From Enteractinococcus helveticum (GTDB taxonomy: Bacteria > Actinomycetota > Actinomycetes > Actinomycetales > Micrococcaceae), in NCBI RefSeq assembly GCF_001657475.1, contig NZ_LXEY01000019.1, positions 1-64,000 of the forward strand: a DNA stretch of 64,000 nucleotides, in the 5' to 3' direction. Below the pieces are notes generated by a model. The model saw only the letters and a program-made list of their open reading frames with translations, was not told the DNA's origin and ran no database searches. Positions within the stretch are counted from its first letter, which is position 1; every line of letters starts with the position of its first letter. Positions 42,107-50,711 of this stretch are shown piece by piece. The position numbers were made by a program, and so were the translations under genes.

Positions 42107-42257
42107 ATTCTTCGCCCGGGATTTCGACGATCGACACCGAAACAGCCTCGGGATCGGTCCCAAATGTTTCGACGTAGAACTGCTGAAGTTTCTCGGCAAT
42201 GTCGCGCTTAGTGGCTTCGTCGCGACCCGGGTACATGTTCACGGCAATATGCGGCAT
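42015..42257 (-). CDS. 4-oxalocrotonate tautomerase-family protein
   Basis: An 80-residue protein with Pro at position 2 (MPHIAVNMYPGR), which after Met removal is the N-terminal catalytic proline of the tautomerase superfamily, then RDIAEKLQQFYVETFGTDPE and VSVSIVEIPGEEF as in the usual beta-alpha-beta unit. ATG 42257 has AAGGAGCA upstream. It is convergent and overlapping with the regulator gene, so the C-terminal about 30 residues are read antisense to it. Substrate unknown. Confidence 0.75.
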   Translation of the reverse strand: MPHIAVNMYPGRDEATKRDIAEKLQQFYVETFGTDPEAVSVSIVEIPGEEFSETIQQRYRPGDLYLSSRAVPAGEYIRRR

Positions 42258-42425
42258 GAGTGCTCCTTGAATGAGCTTGGGATCAGGTGGAATACCCCTC
42301 TAGGCTACGCTGTTTGGACAAAGATCGTTGCGGCAACAGCCTTCCACGTCAGCCTCGGATACAGTAAAGACTTGAAATACACATCGCAGTAACATGCCCG
42401 CGCAGACAAAAACTAGGGGAGCATT

Positions 42426-42860
42426 ATGGCAAATGTCGTTATAACCGGAGTCGACGGAAGCGAAACCGCAACACTGGCGGCCCGCAAGGCCGCCGAAACA
42501 GCCGAAGCCTTCGGCGGCTCGCTGCATGTGGTTTCCGCTTATGGTCCGGGGGAGCGCCGGACTCTGGCAGACGGCGTTGAAAAAGTCATCATCAACCTGG
42601 TGGAGGACGCCGAACGCACCGTCTCCGAGGCTGCCGAAGCGCTGCGAAAAGATTTCCCCAATTTGACCATTACCGCATCGGTTGCCCACGGCAACCCCGC
42701 CGATGTACTTGTTGACGAAGCTGAACAACGCCAGGCTCGCCTCGTCGTCGTCGGCAATAAGCGCGCCCAAGGTCCGGCAAGAATCCTTGGGAGTGTCGCG
42801 CGTTCAGTGATCTCAAACGCATCCTGCGACGTCTACGTTGCCAATACTCGCCTCGGGTAG
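42426..42860 (+). CDS. Universal stress protein (UspA domain)
   Basis: A 144-residue, single-domain Usp: ITGVDGSETATLAAR for the first strand and loop, AHGNPADVLVDEA, and the ATP-binding motif VVGNKRAQGPARILGSVARS (G-2-G-9-GS pattern). It binds ATP and responds to stress; partner unknown. ATG 42426 with GGGGAGCATT upstream. Complete, unlike the fragment at 2242-2433. Confidence 0.85.
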   Translation: MANVVITGVDGSETATLAARKAAETAEAFGGSLHVVSAYGPGERRTLADGVEKVIINLVEDAERTVSEAAEALRKDFPNLTITASVAHGNPADVLVDEAEQRQARLVVVGNKRAQGPARILGSVARSVISNASCDVYVANTRLG

Positions 42861-43007
42861 CACACTCCTGCGCTTGACGTTTTTCGCTCCCTAGTGCCGC
42901 GCATGGTGCCCCCTGATAGAATCGGGCCACCAAACTCACCCCACGCGCGGTGACACACGACGTTGACATCGGGCCTCACCGCCGGAATGACGGATGTGGA
43001 GCGAATC

Positions 43008-43445
43008 ATGCGCAATGAGTTTTTAGAAAAATTTGGCGTGCTCATCGGGCACTGGGACATGATGCTCTCTGACGCCTGGTTCCTGGAGCCTCGCGATACC
43101 GAGGTTCAAGGGGCTGCGACGTTTGAGTGGATTCGCGACGCCTTTATCGGCATGCGCTCGCAGCTGGGCGGCGAACCCTCATATGACCTGATGATCGGGT
43201 ACAGCGATGCGCGCCAGAGCTATATCGCGCTGTATCACGATGAGCGCGGCGTCTCACGCGTGTTCAACATGACCTTCGAGGGGGCCACCTGGAACCTGTG
43301 GCGCGATGACCCTGACTTCTATCAACGCTTCATCGCCGACGTGCGCGGCGAGGAGATCGCCGGCCGGTGGGAAGCATCGGAGGATCAGGGCAAGACCTGG
43401 CGAAAGGACTATGATCTGACCTTCCGCCGCACCGTAGAGCACTGA
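43008..43445 (+). CDS. DUF1579-like hypothetical protein
   Basis: A 145-residue protein; ATG 43008 selected since GGAG lies seven bases upstream, although ATG 42987 and TTG 42963 are in frame. The opening FLEKFGVLIGHWDMML with later SYIALYHDERGVSRVFNMTF and WRKDYDLTFRR suggests a lipocalin-like beta barrel resembling DUF1579 proteins. Function unknown. It lies between a Usp gene and an amidohydrolase gene without clear operon link. Confidence 0.55.
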   Translation: MRNEFLEKFGVLIGHWDMMLSDAWFLEPRDTEVQGAATFEWIRDAFIGMRSQLGGEPSYDLMIGYSDARQSYIALYHDERGVSRVFNMTFEGATWNLWRDDPDFYQRFIADVRGEEIAGRWEASEDQGKTWRKDYDLTFRRTVEH

Positions 43446-43523
43446 CCAAAATGGCATTGCGGTGAACTGTGTCACTAGAATAGCCGGGGATTGCATGTCT
43501 ATTTGATTCCCCGAGGAGCACAC

Positions 43524-44414
43524 GTGAGCAGCCTGCAGGCACCCACAACTGACCAGGATCTTCCTGGATACCTTCAGGCGCTGGGCGTCCCGGGGATCAT
43601 CGACCTGCACGTGCATTTCATGCCCGACCGTGTGCAACAAAAAGTCTGGGGATTCTTCGACCGGCTGCCCGAGCTGGGCGAACCCGCCTGGCCTATCGCC
43701 TACCGATACTCAGAGCCCCAGCGGGTACAGATACTGCGCGAGCTGGGCGTCAAGGCATTCAGCACGTTGAATTATGCACACCGCCCCGGCATGGCGGGGT
43801 ATCTCAATGAGTATTCCAAAAAATTCGCAGCCCACTACAACGACGCGATTCACTCGGCAACGTTCTTCCCGGAGCCCGGCGTGGAAGAGATGGTCGGACA
43901 GGTGCTGGACGACGGCGCCCGGATTTTTAAAGTGCATGTCCAGGTAGGATCGTTTTCGGTGCTGGACCCGTTGTTAACGTCGTCGTGGGAACTGATCGCC
44001 CAAGCCAAAGTGCCGGTGGTGATTCACTGTGGATCCGGTCCCCACGGTGGTGAATTTACCGGTCCAGGCCCGATAGTTGAACTGGTCGAGCGCCACCCGG
44101 AGTTGGTGGTGATCATTGCCCACATGGGTATGCCTGAGTATGACGAGTTCGCCACCTTAGCGAAACAAGCACCCAACGTGTACCTGGATACCACAATGGT
44201 CGGCACGGATTATGTGCGACGCAATTTCGCGCCCATGCCCGAGGATTACTGCGACACGATGCACGAACTGGCCGACAAGGTGGTGCTGGGCACGGACTTT
44301 CCCACGATTCCCTATAGTTACAGCCACCAGATCGAAGCCCTGCACAACTGGGGTCTGGGCGAGGACTGGATGCGTAAGGTGCTGTGGCATAATCCCGCAA
44401 AACTGCTGGGCTAG
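43524..44414 (+). CDS. Amidohydrolase-2-family metal-dependent hydrolase
   Basis: A 296-residue TIM-barrel enzyme. GTG 43524 has GAGGAG six bases upstream and is preferred to an upstream ATG. Metal ligands are visible: HxH in IDLHVHFMP, His in VVIHCGSGPH, His in IIAHMGMPEYD and Asp in LGTDFPTIPY. Members hydrolyse or decarboxylate cyclic substrates using Zn or Mn. The substrate is not evident. It ends 65 bases before an ArsR gene. Confidence 0.8.
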   Translation: MSSLQAPTTDQDLPGYLQALGVPGIIDLHVHFMPDRVQQKVWGFFDRLPELGEPAWPIAYRYSEPQRVQILRELGVKAFSTLNYAHRPGMAGYLNEYSKKFAAHYNDAIHSATFFPEPGVEEMVGQVLDDGARIFKVHVQVGSFSVLDPLLTSSWELIAQAKVPVVIHCGSGPHGGEFTGPGPIVELVERHPELVVIIAHMGMPEYDEFATLAKQAPNVYLDTTMVGTDYVRRNFAPMPEDYCDTMHELADKVVLGTDFPTIPYSYSHQIEALHNWGLGEDWMRKVLWHNPAKLLG

Positions 44415-44448
44415 CCGAGGAATGAGGAAGGAACTGCCGCCCCCTTTA

Positions 44449-44479
44449 CAGTATCGTTATAAAGCGTTATCATCGCTGT
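44449..44479 (+). promoter_or_regulatory. ArsR operator and leaderless promoter at 44480
   Basis: The bases before the ATG contain ATCGTTATAAAGCGTTATCATCG-like symmetric words, with TATCAT (44468-44473) six bases before ATG 44480; no ribosome site. It parallels the island copy at 14559 and implies autoregulation and leaderless translation. Confidence 0.5.
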
Positions 44480-44854
44480 ATGGCGATCAATAATTCTGGC
44501 TTCGATGACGTGGCGACTCAAGCGTACGCTCACCTCTTTCAGGCCGTTGCTGAGCCAAAGCGTCTGGCAATTCTGCAGCATCTCGCCTCGGGCGAGCATC
44601 GGGTGCGAGACCTTGTAGAGCATATGGACCTGGCGCAATCGACCGTCAGTAAACACCTGAGTTTTTTGACCGAATGCGGTTTGATTGCGGCGCGCCCGCA
44701 GGGTCGTTCTACCTGGTACGCCCTGGCGGAGCCTACGTTGTTGAAAGAATTAATCGCCGCCGCTGAGAAAATGTTGGAAGCCACCGGTAAAAGCGCCCAG
44801 CTCTGTGAGCACCTGCGCCTTGGTGGGTACGCCGTCGTCGAAGAAGAATCGTAA
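44480..44854 (+). CDS. ArsR/CzrA-like metal repressor (chromosomal copy)
   Basis: A 124-residue winged-helix protein, same design as 14571-14942: AYAHLFQAVAEPKRLAILQH, LVEHMDLAQSTVSKHLSFL, GRSTWYALAEPTLLKELI. The C-terminal CEHLRLGGYAVVEEES holds acidic and His candidates for zinc. It is followed after two bases by the CDF gene, a closer spacing than in the island pair, so one transcript likely carries both. It is a zinc or cadmium sensor by family. Confidence 0.85.
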   Translation: MAINNSGFDDVATQAYAHLFQAVAEPKRLAILQHLASGEHRVRDLVEHMDLAQSTVSKHLSFLTECGLIAARPQGRSTWYALAEPTLLKELIAAAEKMLEATGKSAQLCEHLRLGGYAVVEEES

Positions 44855-44856
44855 CT

Positions 44857-45798
44857 ATGGGTGCAGGACATCACCACGGGCCGTCGGTCGGCGAAGCAGA
44901 ACAGTCACTAGATTTCCGCAAAAAATTGTGGATTGCCTTCGGGTTGACTGCCGTCATTGTGCTTGTTCAGTTCGTCGGTACGATCGTCACCGGCAGCCTG
45001 GCGCTGCTGACCGATACGGTTCATGCACTGACCGATGCCTCAGGGCTGCTGGTTGCACTGATTGCTGCGACGCTCATGCACAAGCCGCCGACGTCGCGCC
45101 GGACCTGGGGTTTTCGCCGGATCGAAGTGATCGCCGCCCTTGGCCAAGCGTCACTGTTATTAGTCATCGGGGTGTATGCCGCCATTGAGGGCATCCGCCG
45201 ACTTGTCAGCCCACCTGAGGTCCCGGCCATGGAATTGCTGGTCTTTGGTGTGCTGGGGCTGAGTGCAAACGTGATTGCCCTAGCGGTGTTGGCCTCGAGC
45301 CGCGGCGCGAACCTCAATATGCGGGCGGCATTTCTTGAAGTACTCAACGACGCACTGGGCTCCCTCGGCGTCATTGTCGCAGCGGTCATCATGGCCAGCA
45401 CAGGGTTCCTTCAAGCCGATGCGATTGCCAGCTTATTCATCGTGGCACTCATTGTGCCGCGTGCCTACACGTTGCTGCGCGAAACCCTCAGCGTGCTCAT
45501 GGAATTCACGCCCAAGGGCTTGGATTTGGATGAGGTTCGACGCCACATTATGGAACTTGACCATGTGCTTGATGTGCATGACTTACATGCCTCCACCGTG
45601 GCCACCGGCTTGCCCGTGCTGACAGCCCACATTGTCGTCCAGGACGAATGTTTTACCAGCGGCCATGTCGCCGAGCAGCTGCGGGCTGTGCAACAATGCG
45701 TCAGCGAACATTTTGAGGTGGCGATCCACCACTCCACGTTCCAAATTGAAACGGCCGACATTGCCGCTGCAGAACCAGCGGTGCTCAAGCACCCCTAG
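44857..45798 (+). CDS. CDF zinc/cadmium exporter (CzcD-like, chromosomal copy)
   Basis: A 313-residue CDF protein beginning GAGHHHGPS. Helix 2 has LLTDTVHALTDASG with all ligands; helix 5 has AFLEVLNDALGS (Glu for His, Asp kept), as in the island copy. C-terminal domain DVHDLHASTVATGLPV and HHSTFQIE. It is the ordinary partner of the ArsR gene two bases upstream. The island copy differs at many positions, so the pair is an older duplication or an independent acquisition. Confidence 0.85.
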   Translation: MGAGHHHGPSVGEAEQSLDFRKKLWIAFGLTAVIVLVQFVGTIVTGSLALLTDTVHALTDASGLLVALIAATLMHKPPTSRRTWGFRRIEVIAALGQASLLLVIGVYAAIEGIRRLVSPPEVPAMELLVFGVLGLSANVIALAVLASSRGANLNMRAAFLEVLNDALGSLGVIVAAVIMASTGFLQADAIASLFIVALIVPRAYTLLRETLSVLMEFTPKGLDLDEVRRHIMELDHVLDVHDLHASTVATGLPVLTAHIVVQDECFTSGHVAEQLRAVQQCVSEHFEVAIHHSTFQIETADIAAAEPAVLKHP

Positions 45799-45825
45799 GT
45801 GCTGACGCGATGCCGATTGCTATGC

Positions 45826-46377
45826 CTATTCTTCGCGTTTGACCAGCGATAATTCGAATTCAAGCGTGATTTTCTCACTGACGAGCACGCCACCAGAATC
45901 CAGCGGAGTATTCCATTCCAGACCCCACTCCCGACGATCAATGCGGCGCGTACCCTCCAAACCTGCGCGCAGCGCCCCGAAAGGATCACGTTCTAATCCG
46001 CGTAGCTGCAAGGGAACCGTGACCGGACGGGCGATCTCTCGGATGGTGAGTTCCCCGACGACGACGTAGTTATTCTCTTCGATTTCATCCACGCTGGTCG
46101 CGGTGAAGATCATCTCTGGGTGGTTTTCCACGTCAAAGAAATCCGCGCTACGCAGGTGTTCGTCGCGCTGTTCGTTGCGGGTGTCGACGCTGGCCAGCTG
46201 GACTCGAATCTCGATTTCCGAGTCTGTGGGGTGTTCCGGATCGATAACCGCGTATCCGGCGACGTCGTTGAATGCCCCGCGGACCTTGGTGACCATGGCG
46301 TGACGTGCAGAAAAACCGATACGAGTGTGAGCTGGATCGATATCCCAGGTGCCGGCTAACTCGGAATTGCTTGGCAT
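45826..46377 (-). CDS. YceI-like lipocalin-fold protein
   Basis: A 183-residue protein: GTWDIDPAHTRIGFSARHAM is the YceI opening with the conserved PxHS-like motif, followed by KVRGAFNDVAGYAVID, SADFFDVENHPEMIF and GELTIREIARPVTVPL; all usual family landmarks. No signal peptide is seen, so it is cytoplasmic here. YceI proteins bind polyisoprenoids in a beta barrel. It is convergent with the CDF gene. Complete. Confidence 0.85.
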   Translation of the reverse strand: MPSNSELAGTWDIDPAHTRIGFSARHAMVTKVRGAFNDVAGYAVIDPEHPTDSEIEIRVQLASVDTRNEQRDEHLRSADFFDVENHPEMIFTATSVDEIEENNYVVVGELTIREIARPVTVPLQLRGLERDPFGALRAGLEGTRRIDRREWGLEWNTPLDSGGVLVSEKITLEFELSLVKREE

Positions 46378-46736
46378 AGTGAGAATCCTTTGTGATGGGA
46401 ATTCGACCGTGGTCCGGTCATCCTTCCAACCTCATTGCGGCCGCTGACATGCACAACTGCCGGGTCGCTACATTAGTGCAGCTGTCCTTATCTTAACGCA
46501 TGAATGTCTGTACATGCCATGCCATTTAGTTGACATATAAAGTATGAGGACATGTCGACATGTCCTCTATGCAGTTCTGTGCTGCAATGGCGCGGAACTG
46601 TCGCAAAGTGCGAGTCGAAGATCGTTTGGCTAGTCGACACTGCCGGTCTGTGATGGGAACATGGGGGTACCGGAAATGTTGGGCACTTCGCCTCCGAAAT
46701 AACGGCCGCTACGGCTACTGTATGTGAGGAGTTCAA
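46378..46736. other. Intergenic region with a 22-base perfect palindrome
   Basis: Bases 46546-46567 are an exact palindrome (arm GAGGACATGTC and its complement). TTGACA at 46530-46535 lies just before it, so it could be an operator over a promoter reading to the right. No gene is supported between it and the YCII-like gene at 46737. Confidence 0.55.
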
Positions 46737-47087
46737 ATGCGCTACCTATTGTCATGGCACATCCGTGAAGAGGAGTTGCGTCGTCGTAGCCCAGCATGGC
46801 GTGAGGACGTGGTCGCATTTCTTGCCCGATTCGAAGATGAGCTGTTTGCCAACTCTGAGCTTGACTGGGTCGAGGTGCTCGACCCGGAATCCCACGCTGT
46901 GGTCGTGGGGCCCGGTGCAGAAGTTCGCAGTGGTTTCTACAACGAGGGTGGCAAACCCTCCGCCAGAGTCTGGGGGATTCGGGTTGCAAGCCGCGAGCGA
47001 GCATTAGAAGTCGCAGCAACCCTGGCGGGGCAGCTGGATACCTGGATCGAAGTGCGCGAAATCTTACCCGGAGCGCAACGCCCGTAG
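46737..47087 (+). CDS. YCII-like small protein
   Basis: A 116-residue protein from ATG 46737 with GAGGAG six bases upstream. The pattern of an N-terminal strand, a long helix, a GxxxEVRSGFYNEGGKPSAR loop and C-terminal alpha/beta resembles YCII/DGPF-type ferredoxin-like folds. Family assignment is weak; no active-site His-Asp pair can be named. It may be controlled by the palindrome upstream. Confidence 0.45.
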   Translation: MRYLLSWHIREEELRRRSPAWREDVVAFLARFEDELFANSELDWVEVLDPESHAVVVGPGAEVRSGFYNEGGKPSARVWGIRVASRERALEVAATLAGQLDTWIEVREILPGAQRP

Positions 47088-47113
47088 CAGTCTGAGCTAC
47101 CAGGGTTCCTGAG

Positions 47114-47401
47114 CTATCGGGGTTCGTCGAGGTCGTCGTCCAGCTCGGTGACGTCGTCGATAATGCGTTCTTCGTCAAGTGCCTCATCATCAGTGGGTTC
47201 TGCAGCCTCGCCGATTATGGTCGAGCCGGTATTGGTTTGGACCAGTATAGGGTCATGTTTGCGCAGTGGGTCGTGTTTGTCGAGCGCCTCCGGATCATCG
47301 GATGAGCCCTCTTCGGGTGGTTGGCTGTCGCGGCCATCCTGTGGTTCTTCGAGATCCTGCTCATCGTCGTCGTAATACTTCTCGGGGTCGTATTCAGTCA
47401 T
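47114..47401 (-). CDS. Very acidic small protein
   Basis: A 95-residue protein beginning MTEYDPEKYYDDDEQDLEEP, with GAGAGG upstream of ATG 47401. About a third of residues are Asp or Glu and there is almost no hydrophobic core, so it is likely disordered. Similar acidic proteins are common but unassigned in actinobacteria. No function is proposed. Confidence 0.55.
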   Translation of the reverse strand: MTEYDPEKYYDDDEQDLEEPQDGRDSQPPEEGSSDDPEALDKHDPLRKHDPILVQTNTGSTIIGEAAEPTDDEALDEERIIDDVTELDDDLDEPR

Positions 47402-47707
47402 GACGCCAGCCTCTCGTATCTTCAAAACGATCACTGTTGGTATCTGCCACTGTACTGCGGTCATTTGTCGGAATAAACAGGGCGTGCCCGGCGGGTGATT
47501 TTACCGCCGCGTTGCGCCGTGGTGTCTTGGTGATGCGTTGGACAATTTTATGCATGGCAAAGCGATACGCGCCAAGTCCGTGGCTCGTGATTTTTCGAAG
47601 ACAAATTTCTCGAAACTGTTGCAAGTTCGTTGGTTGGTTAGTAGAGTAATGAACCAGCGAGGTAGTCAACCCGCGAAGCTGTTTCACAAATGTGGAAGGT
47701 GAGTCCC
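47402..47707. other. Promoter region of the GntR-ABC unit
   Basis: About 300 bases without a gene. GTTGCAAGTTC followed after 17 bases by TAGAGT (about 47643-47648) is a likely promoter, and GGTTGGTTAGTAGAGTAATGAACC has the look of a GntR/YtrA operator. Confidence 0.4.
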
Positions 47708-48064
47708 ATGGATGATGGTCGTCCGCTGTTCATTCAGATCGCAGAACACATCGAAGCGTCGGTTCTCGACGGTTCGTTGGCGGAAGATGAACAGGCCCCA
47801 TCAACCAATGAGCTTGCCGCGTTTTACCGCGTCAACCCGGCAACCGCCGGCAAAGGTCTCAGTCTGTTAGTGGACCGGGGCATTTTGACTCGACGGCGCG
47901 GCCTGGGAACGTTTGTTGCGCCCGGTGCGCAGCAGATTGTTCGCAGCGAACGAGTCGAACAGTTCGCACAGCGCTACGTCGATCCCCTGCTGAGCGAAGC
48001 ACGGGCAATTGGACTCGATACCGAAGCGGTTCTGGCGATGATTCGCAACCGCGATGATTCCTAA
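47708..48064 (+). CDS. GntR-family (YtrA-like) repressor
   Basis: A 118-residue protein: winged HTH IAEHIEASVLDGSLAEDEQA, TNELAAFYRVNPATAGKGLS, wing ILTRRRGLGTFVAPGA, then a short helical tail as in the YtrA branch. ATG 47708 has GGAAGGTGAG upstream; an in-frame ATG earlier is less well placed. It ends 13 bases before the ABC ATPase and most likely represses the whole unit, as YtrA does for its ABC genes. Confidence 0.8.
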   Translation: MDDGRPLFIQIAEHIEASVLDGSLAEDEQAPSTNELAAFYRVNPATAGKGLSLLVDRGILTRRRGLGTFVAPGAQQIVRSERVEQFAQRYVDPLLSEARAIGLDTEAVLAMIRNRDDS

Positions 48065-48077
48065 CCTAGGAGAAACC

Positions 48078-48998
48078 ATGAACACCCCGGCTACGGACAT
48101 CAGTGTCAGGGCAATCGAAGCACATGGCCTTACTCGCCGTTTCAAAGACACTCTTGCCCTCGATGATGTCACGCTGAACTTTGAAAAAGACAAGATCCAC
48201 GGACTGCTCGGACGCAACGGTGCCGGCAAGACGACGTTGATGTCGGTCATGACGGCGCAAGACTGGCCGTCCGCTGGCTCGGTTCGTGTCTTCGGCCAGG
48301 TGCCCCACGAAAACGAACAGGTCCTACCCAATATTTGCTTTGTTCGTGAAGAACAGCGTTACCCAGAAGATGCTCTGGCCAAACACGCGTTCAAGGCAGC
48401 TCGCGAGGCCTTCGAGAACTGGGATGAGGACTTCGCTCAGCAACTGATCGAAGAGTTTCGGGTGCCGATGAAAACGACGATCAAAAAGATGTCTCGCGGG
48501 CAAAAGTCCGCGGTCGGCGTCATCATTGGTTTGGCATCCCGGGCGCCGCTAACAGTTTTCGATGAACCGTATATGGGCTTGGACGCTGTTGCGCGGCAAC
48601 TGTTCTATGACCGGCTGCTGCAGGACTACTCTCAGCATCCACGCACCATTGTGGTTTCGTCGCACCTGATCGATGAGATCTCGCATCTGTTAGAACACGT
48701 GGTGGTGATTGATCAGGGCAAGATCATGGTCGATGAATCCGCCGAAGAACTAGCAGACCGGGCGGTCACCCTCGTGGGGCGTGCCGACGCCGTGAACCAA
48801 GTGGTTGGTAACCGCGAGGTGCTGGACCGCGAAGACCTCGGCCGCATCGCTAGGGTGACAGTGCTGGGCAAACTCAACGCCGAAGAGCACTGCCTGGTCA
48901 AGGACCTGGATCTCGATCTCATCCCCGTATCCCTACAACAGCTCATTGTGCACATGACGCGCAAAAACGGGCAAGACAACGCATCGGAGGGTTTCTGA
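48078..48998 (+). CDS. ABC transporter ATPase
   Basis: A 306-residue ATPase with Walker A LLGRNGAGKTTL, signature MSRGQKSAVG, Walker B LTVFDEPYMGLD and switch His in VVSSHLIDE. A unit of about 85 residues follows the nucleotide domain. ATG 48078 with AGGAG six bases upstream. GntR control and a single permease indicate a YtrB/antibiotic-export type transporter that could handle a hydrophobic peptide or lipid. Confidence 0.85.
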   Translation: MNTPATDISVRAIEAHGLTRRFKDTLALDDVTLNFEKDKIHGLLGRNGAGKTTLMSVMTAQDWPSAGSVRVFGQVPHENEQVLPNICFVREEQRYPEDALAKHAFKAAREAFENWDEDFAQQLIEEFRVPMKTTIKKMSRGQKSAVGVIIGLASRAPLTVFDEPYMGLDAVARQLFYDRLLQDYSQHPRTIVVSSHLIDEISHLLEHVVVIDQGKIMVDESAEELADRAVTLVGRADAVNQVVGNREVLDREDLGRIARVTVLGKLNAEEHCLVKDLDLDLIPVSLQQLIVHMTRKNGQDNASEGF

Positions 48999-49762
48999 TG
49001 ACTACCACAACTGCACAACCAGCCAATTCCCACCGGTCCAGTTTCGCCCGAGTGCCGGCGGCCTTCCGGCTGCAGTTCGCGGTCCCGTACTCGTTTATCT
49101 GGTTGCCGATGTTTATTTTCGTCCTGGCATGGGCCCTGGGAGTTGGGATCGGTTTCTTTATCGATTCGCAGATGCCCGAGCGCATCGCAGCACAAGAACC
49201 ACTGAACTCGACGGGTGCCTCCCAGGCAACCATCTGGTACCTGGCATTCATGGCCGCCTACACCGCCTCGCACACGTTCCCGTTCTCGTTGGCACTGAGC
49301 TATAGTCGCCGCGTCTATTTGATGGGCACGTACCTGACCTTCCTGGCAGTTTCGCTCGGCTACGGTGTGGCCGCGATGCTCGCCTACTACATCGAACGAC
49401 TCACCGACGGCTTCGGCCGCCACATTTACGTCTTCGGTTCACCAGTCTTTGAAGACTACGGTGGGGGAGTCGGGGTCGGTGCCATGTACACCGTGGTGGT
49501 CCTGTTTTTCATGTGCTTCGGGTTCTTCTGGGCGATCCTGTACCGCCGGGTTTCCATCCTGATCCTGTGGGCCGTCATCATTGGCGTCGTCATTGCCCTT
49601 CTGGGCGCAGTGGTCCTGATTACTCATAACGCCTGGTGGGGCAATATCGGCATGTGGTTCGTTGACCAGAACGCGTTCAGCCTGGCGGGCTGGGGCTTGC
49701 TGGCCGTCATTGCGCTGGGCGGGGTGAACTACCTGCTCATTCGCAAGGCTACCGCTGGATAA
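48998..49762 (+). CDS. ABC transporter membrane subunit
   Basis: A 254-residue protein with six helices (FAVPYSFIWLPMFIFVLAWA, FPFSLALSYSRRVYLMGTYL and others), overlapping the ATPase stop by one base. It has the outline of ABC-2-type export permeases, with extracellular Tyr/Phe-rich loops. Followed by a strong terminator, so the operon has three genes: gntR, ATPase, permease. Confidence 0.75.
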   Translation: MTTTTAQPANSHRSSFARVPAAFRLQFAVPYSFIWLPMFIFVLAWALGVGIGFFIDSQMPERIAAQEPLNSTGASQATIWYLAFMAAYTASHTFPFSLALSYSRRVYLMGTYLTFLAVSLGYGVAAMLAYYIERLTDGFGRHIYVFGSPVFEDYGGGVGVGAMYTVVVLFFMCFGFFWAILYRRVSILILWAVIIGVVIALLGAVVLITHNAWWGNIGMWFVDQNAFSLAGWGLLAVIALGGVNYLLIRKATAG

Positions 49763-49774
49763 CCCATAACACTC

Positions 49775-49819
49775 ATGATGCCGGTCCCTCACTTCGAGGG
49801 GCCGGCATCATTCTTTTTT
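49775..49819 (+). terminator. Intrinsic terminator of the ABC operon
   Basis: ATGATGCCGGtCCCTC pairs with GAGGGGCCGGCATCAT (16-base arms, one mismatch), followed by CTTTTTT. This is a standard factor-independent terminator. Confidence 0.9.
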
Positions 49820-49928
49820 AAAGTGCCCCACTAATGGGAAAATTCGGCTCGAAATTCTCAGTAGCAGTCGATTCGCAAAAAGTATGGTCGCTTGATGTGG
49901 TGCGGTGGCAGGCCACCACGGTATGCTT

Positions 49929-50711
49929 TTACAGGATCGATGACAGGAAGCTTTGGGTGCGTTCCTGTTGTGGGTTGTCCAGCACTTGTGACGGCGGACC
50001 GGCCTCCACCACGACGCCTCCGTCCATAAAGGCCACCGTATCGGCGACTTCATGGGCGAAACCCATTTCGTGGGTGACAACTAACATGGTCATCCCGTCG
50101 TTGGCCAGCTGCTTCATGACCTTGAGGACATCGCCGACCAGCTCGGGATCCAACGCGGAAGTCGGTTCATCAAAGAGCATGAGTTTGGGACGCATCGCCA
50201 CGGCTCGGGCAATGGCCACTCGCTGTTGTTGACCACCGGACAGTTGGGCGGGATAGTTGTATTCTTTACCGGCCAAGCCCACCGAAGCTAAGAGTTCTCG
50301 GGCGCGCTTGGTTGCAGAGGCGGTGGACTCGCCGTTGACCTGCACTGGTGCTTCGATAATGTTCTCCAGCGCGGTGCGGTGCGGAAACAGATTGAACTGT
50401 TGGAATACCATGCCGATTTCGGCTCGCTGCCGAGCGGCTTGCTTGGCTGAAATCTCGTAGAGTTCGCCGTTCTTTTCGCGATAACCGATGAGCTCGCCGT
50501 CGACATAGATACGTCCCGCCGTGATTTTTTCCAGATGGTTCACACAGCGCAGCATGGTGGATTTGCCCGAACCAGACGGCCCAATCAGACAGGCCACCTC
50601 GCCGGGATTGACCGTCAGGTCGATGCCTTTGAGCACCTCGACTTGGCCATAGGACTTGTGCACCTGCTGGGCATCAATCATCGGGACAACATTGGTTGTG
50701 TTCTGGCTCAT
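49929..50711 (-). CDS. Polar amino-acid ABC importer, ATPase
   Basis: A 260-residue GlnQ-like ATPase: Walker [11 protein letters not shown]-loop [12 protein letters not shown], signature [14 protein letters not shown], Walker [15 protein letters not shown], switch HEMGFA. The ATG at 50711 overlaps the permease stop (ATGA) and follows GAGAGGGG. It energises uptake of a polar or acidic amino acid by the permease and binding protein upstream in the same operon. Confidence 0.9.
   Translation of the reverse strand: MSQNTTNVVPMIDAQQVHKSYGQVEVLKGIDLTVNPGEVACLIGPSGSGKSTMLRCVNHLEKITAGRIYVDGELIGYREKNGELYEISAKQAARQRAEIGMVFQQFNLFPHRTALENIIEAPVQVNGESTASATKRARELLASVGLAGKEYNYPAQLSGGQQQRVAIARAVAMRPKLMLFDEPTSALDPELVGDVLKVMKQLANDGMTMLVVTHEMGFAHEVADTVAFMDGGVVVEAGPPSQVLDNPQQERTQSFLSSIL

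Noticed and set aside
46567-46725. A 52-codon frame just after the palindrome
   Set aside because: Cys/Arg-rich, no ribosome site, no likeness to a protein.
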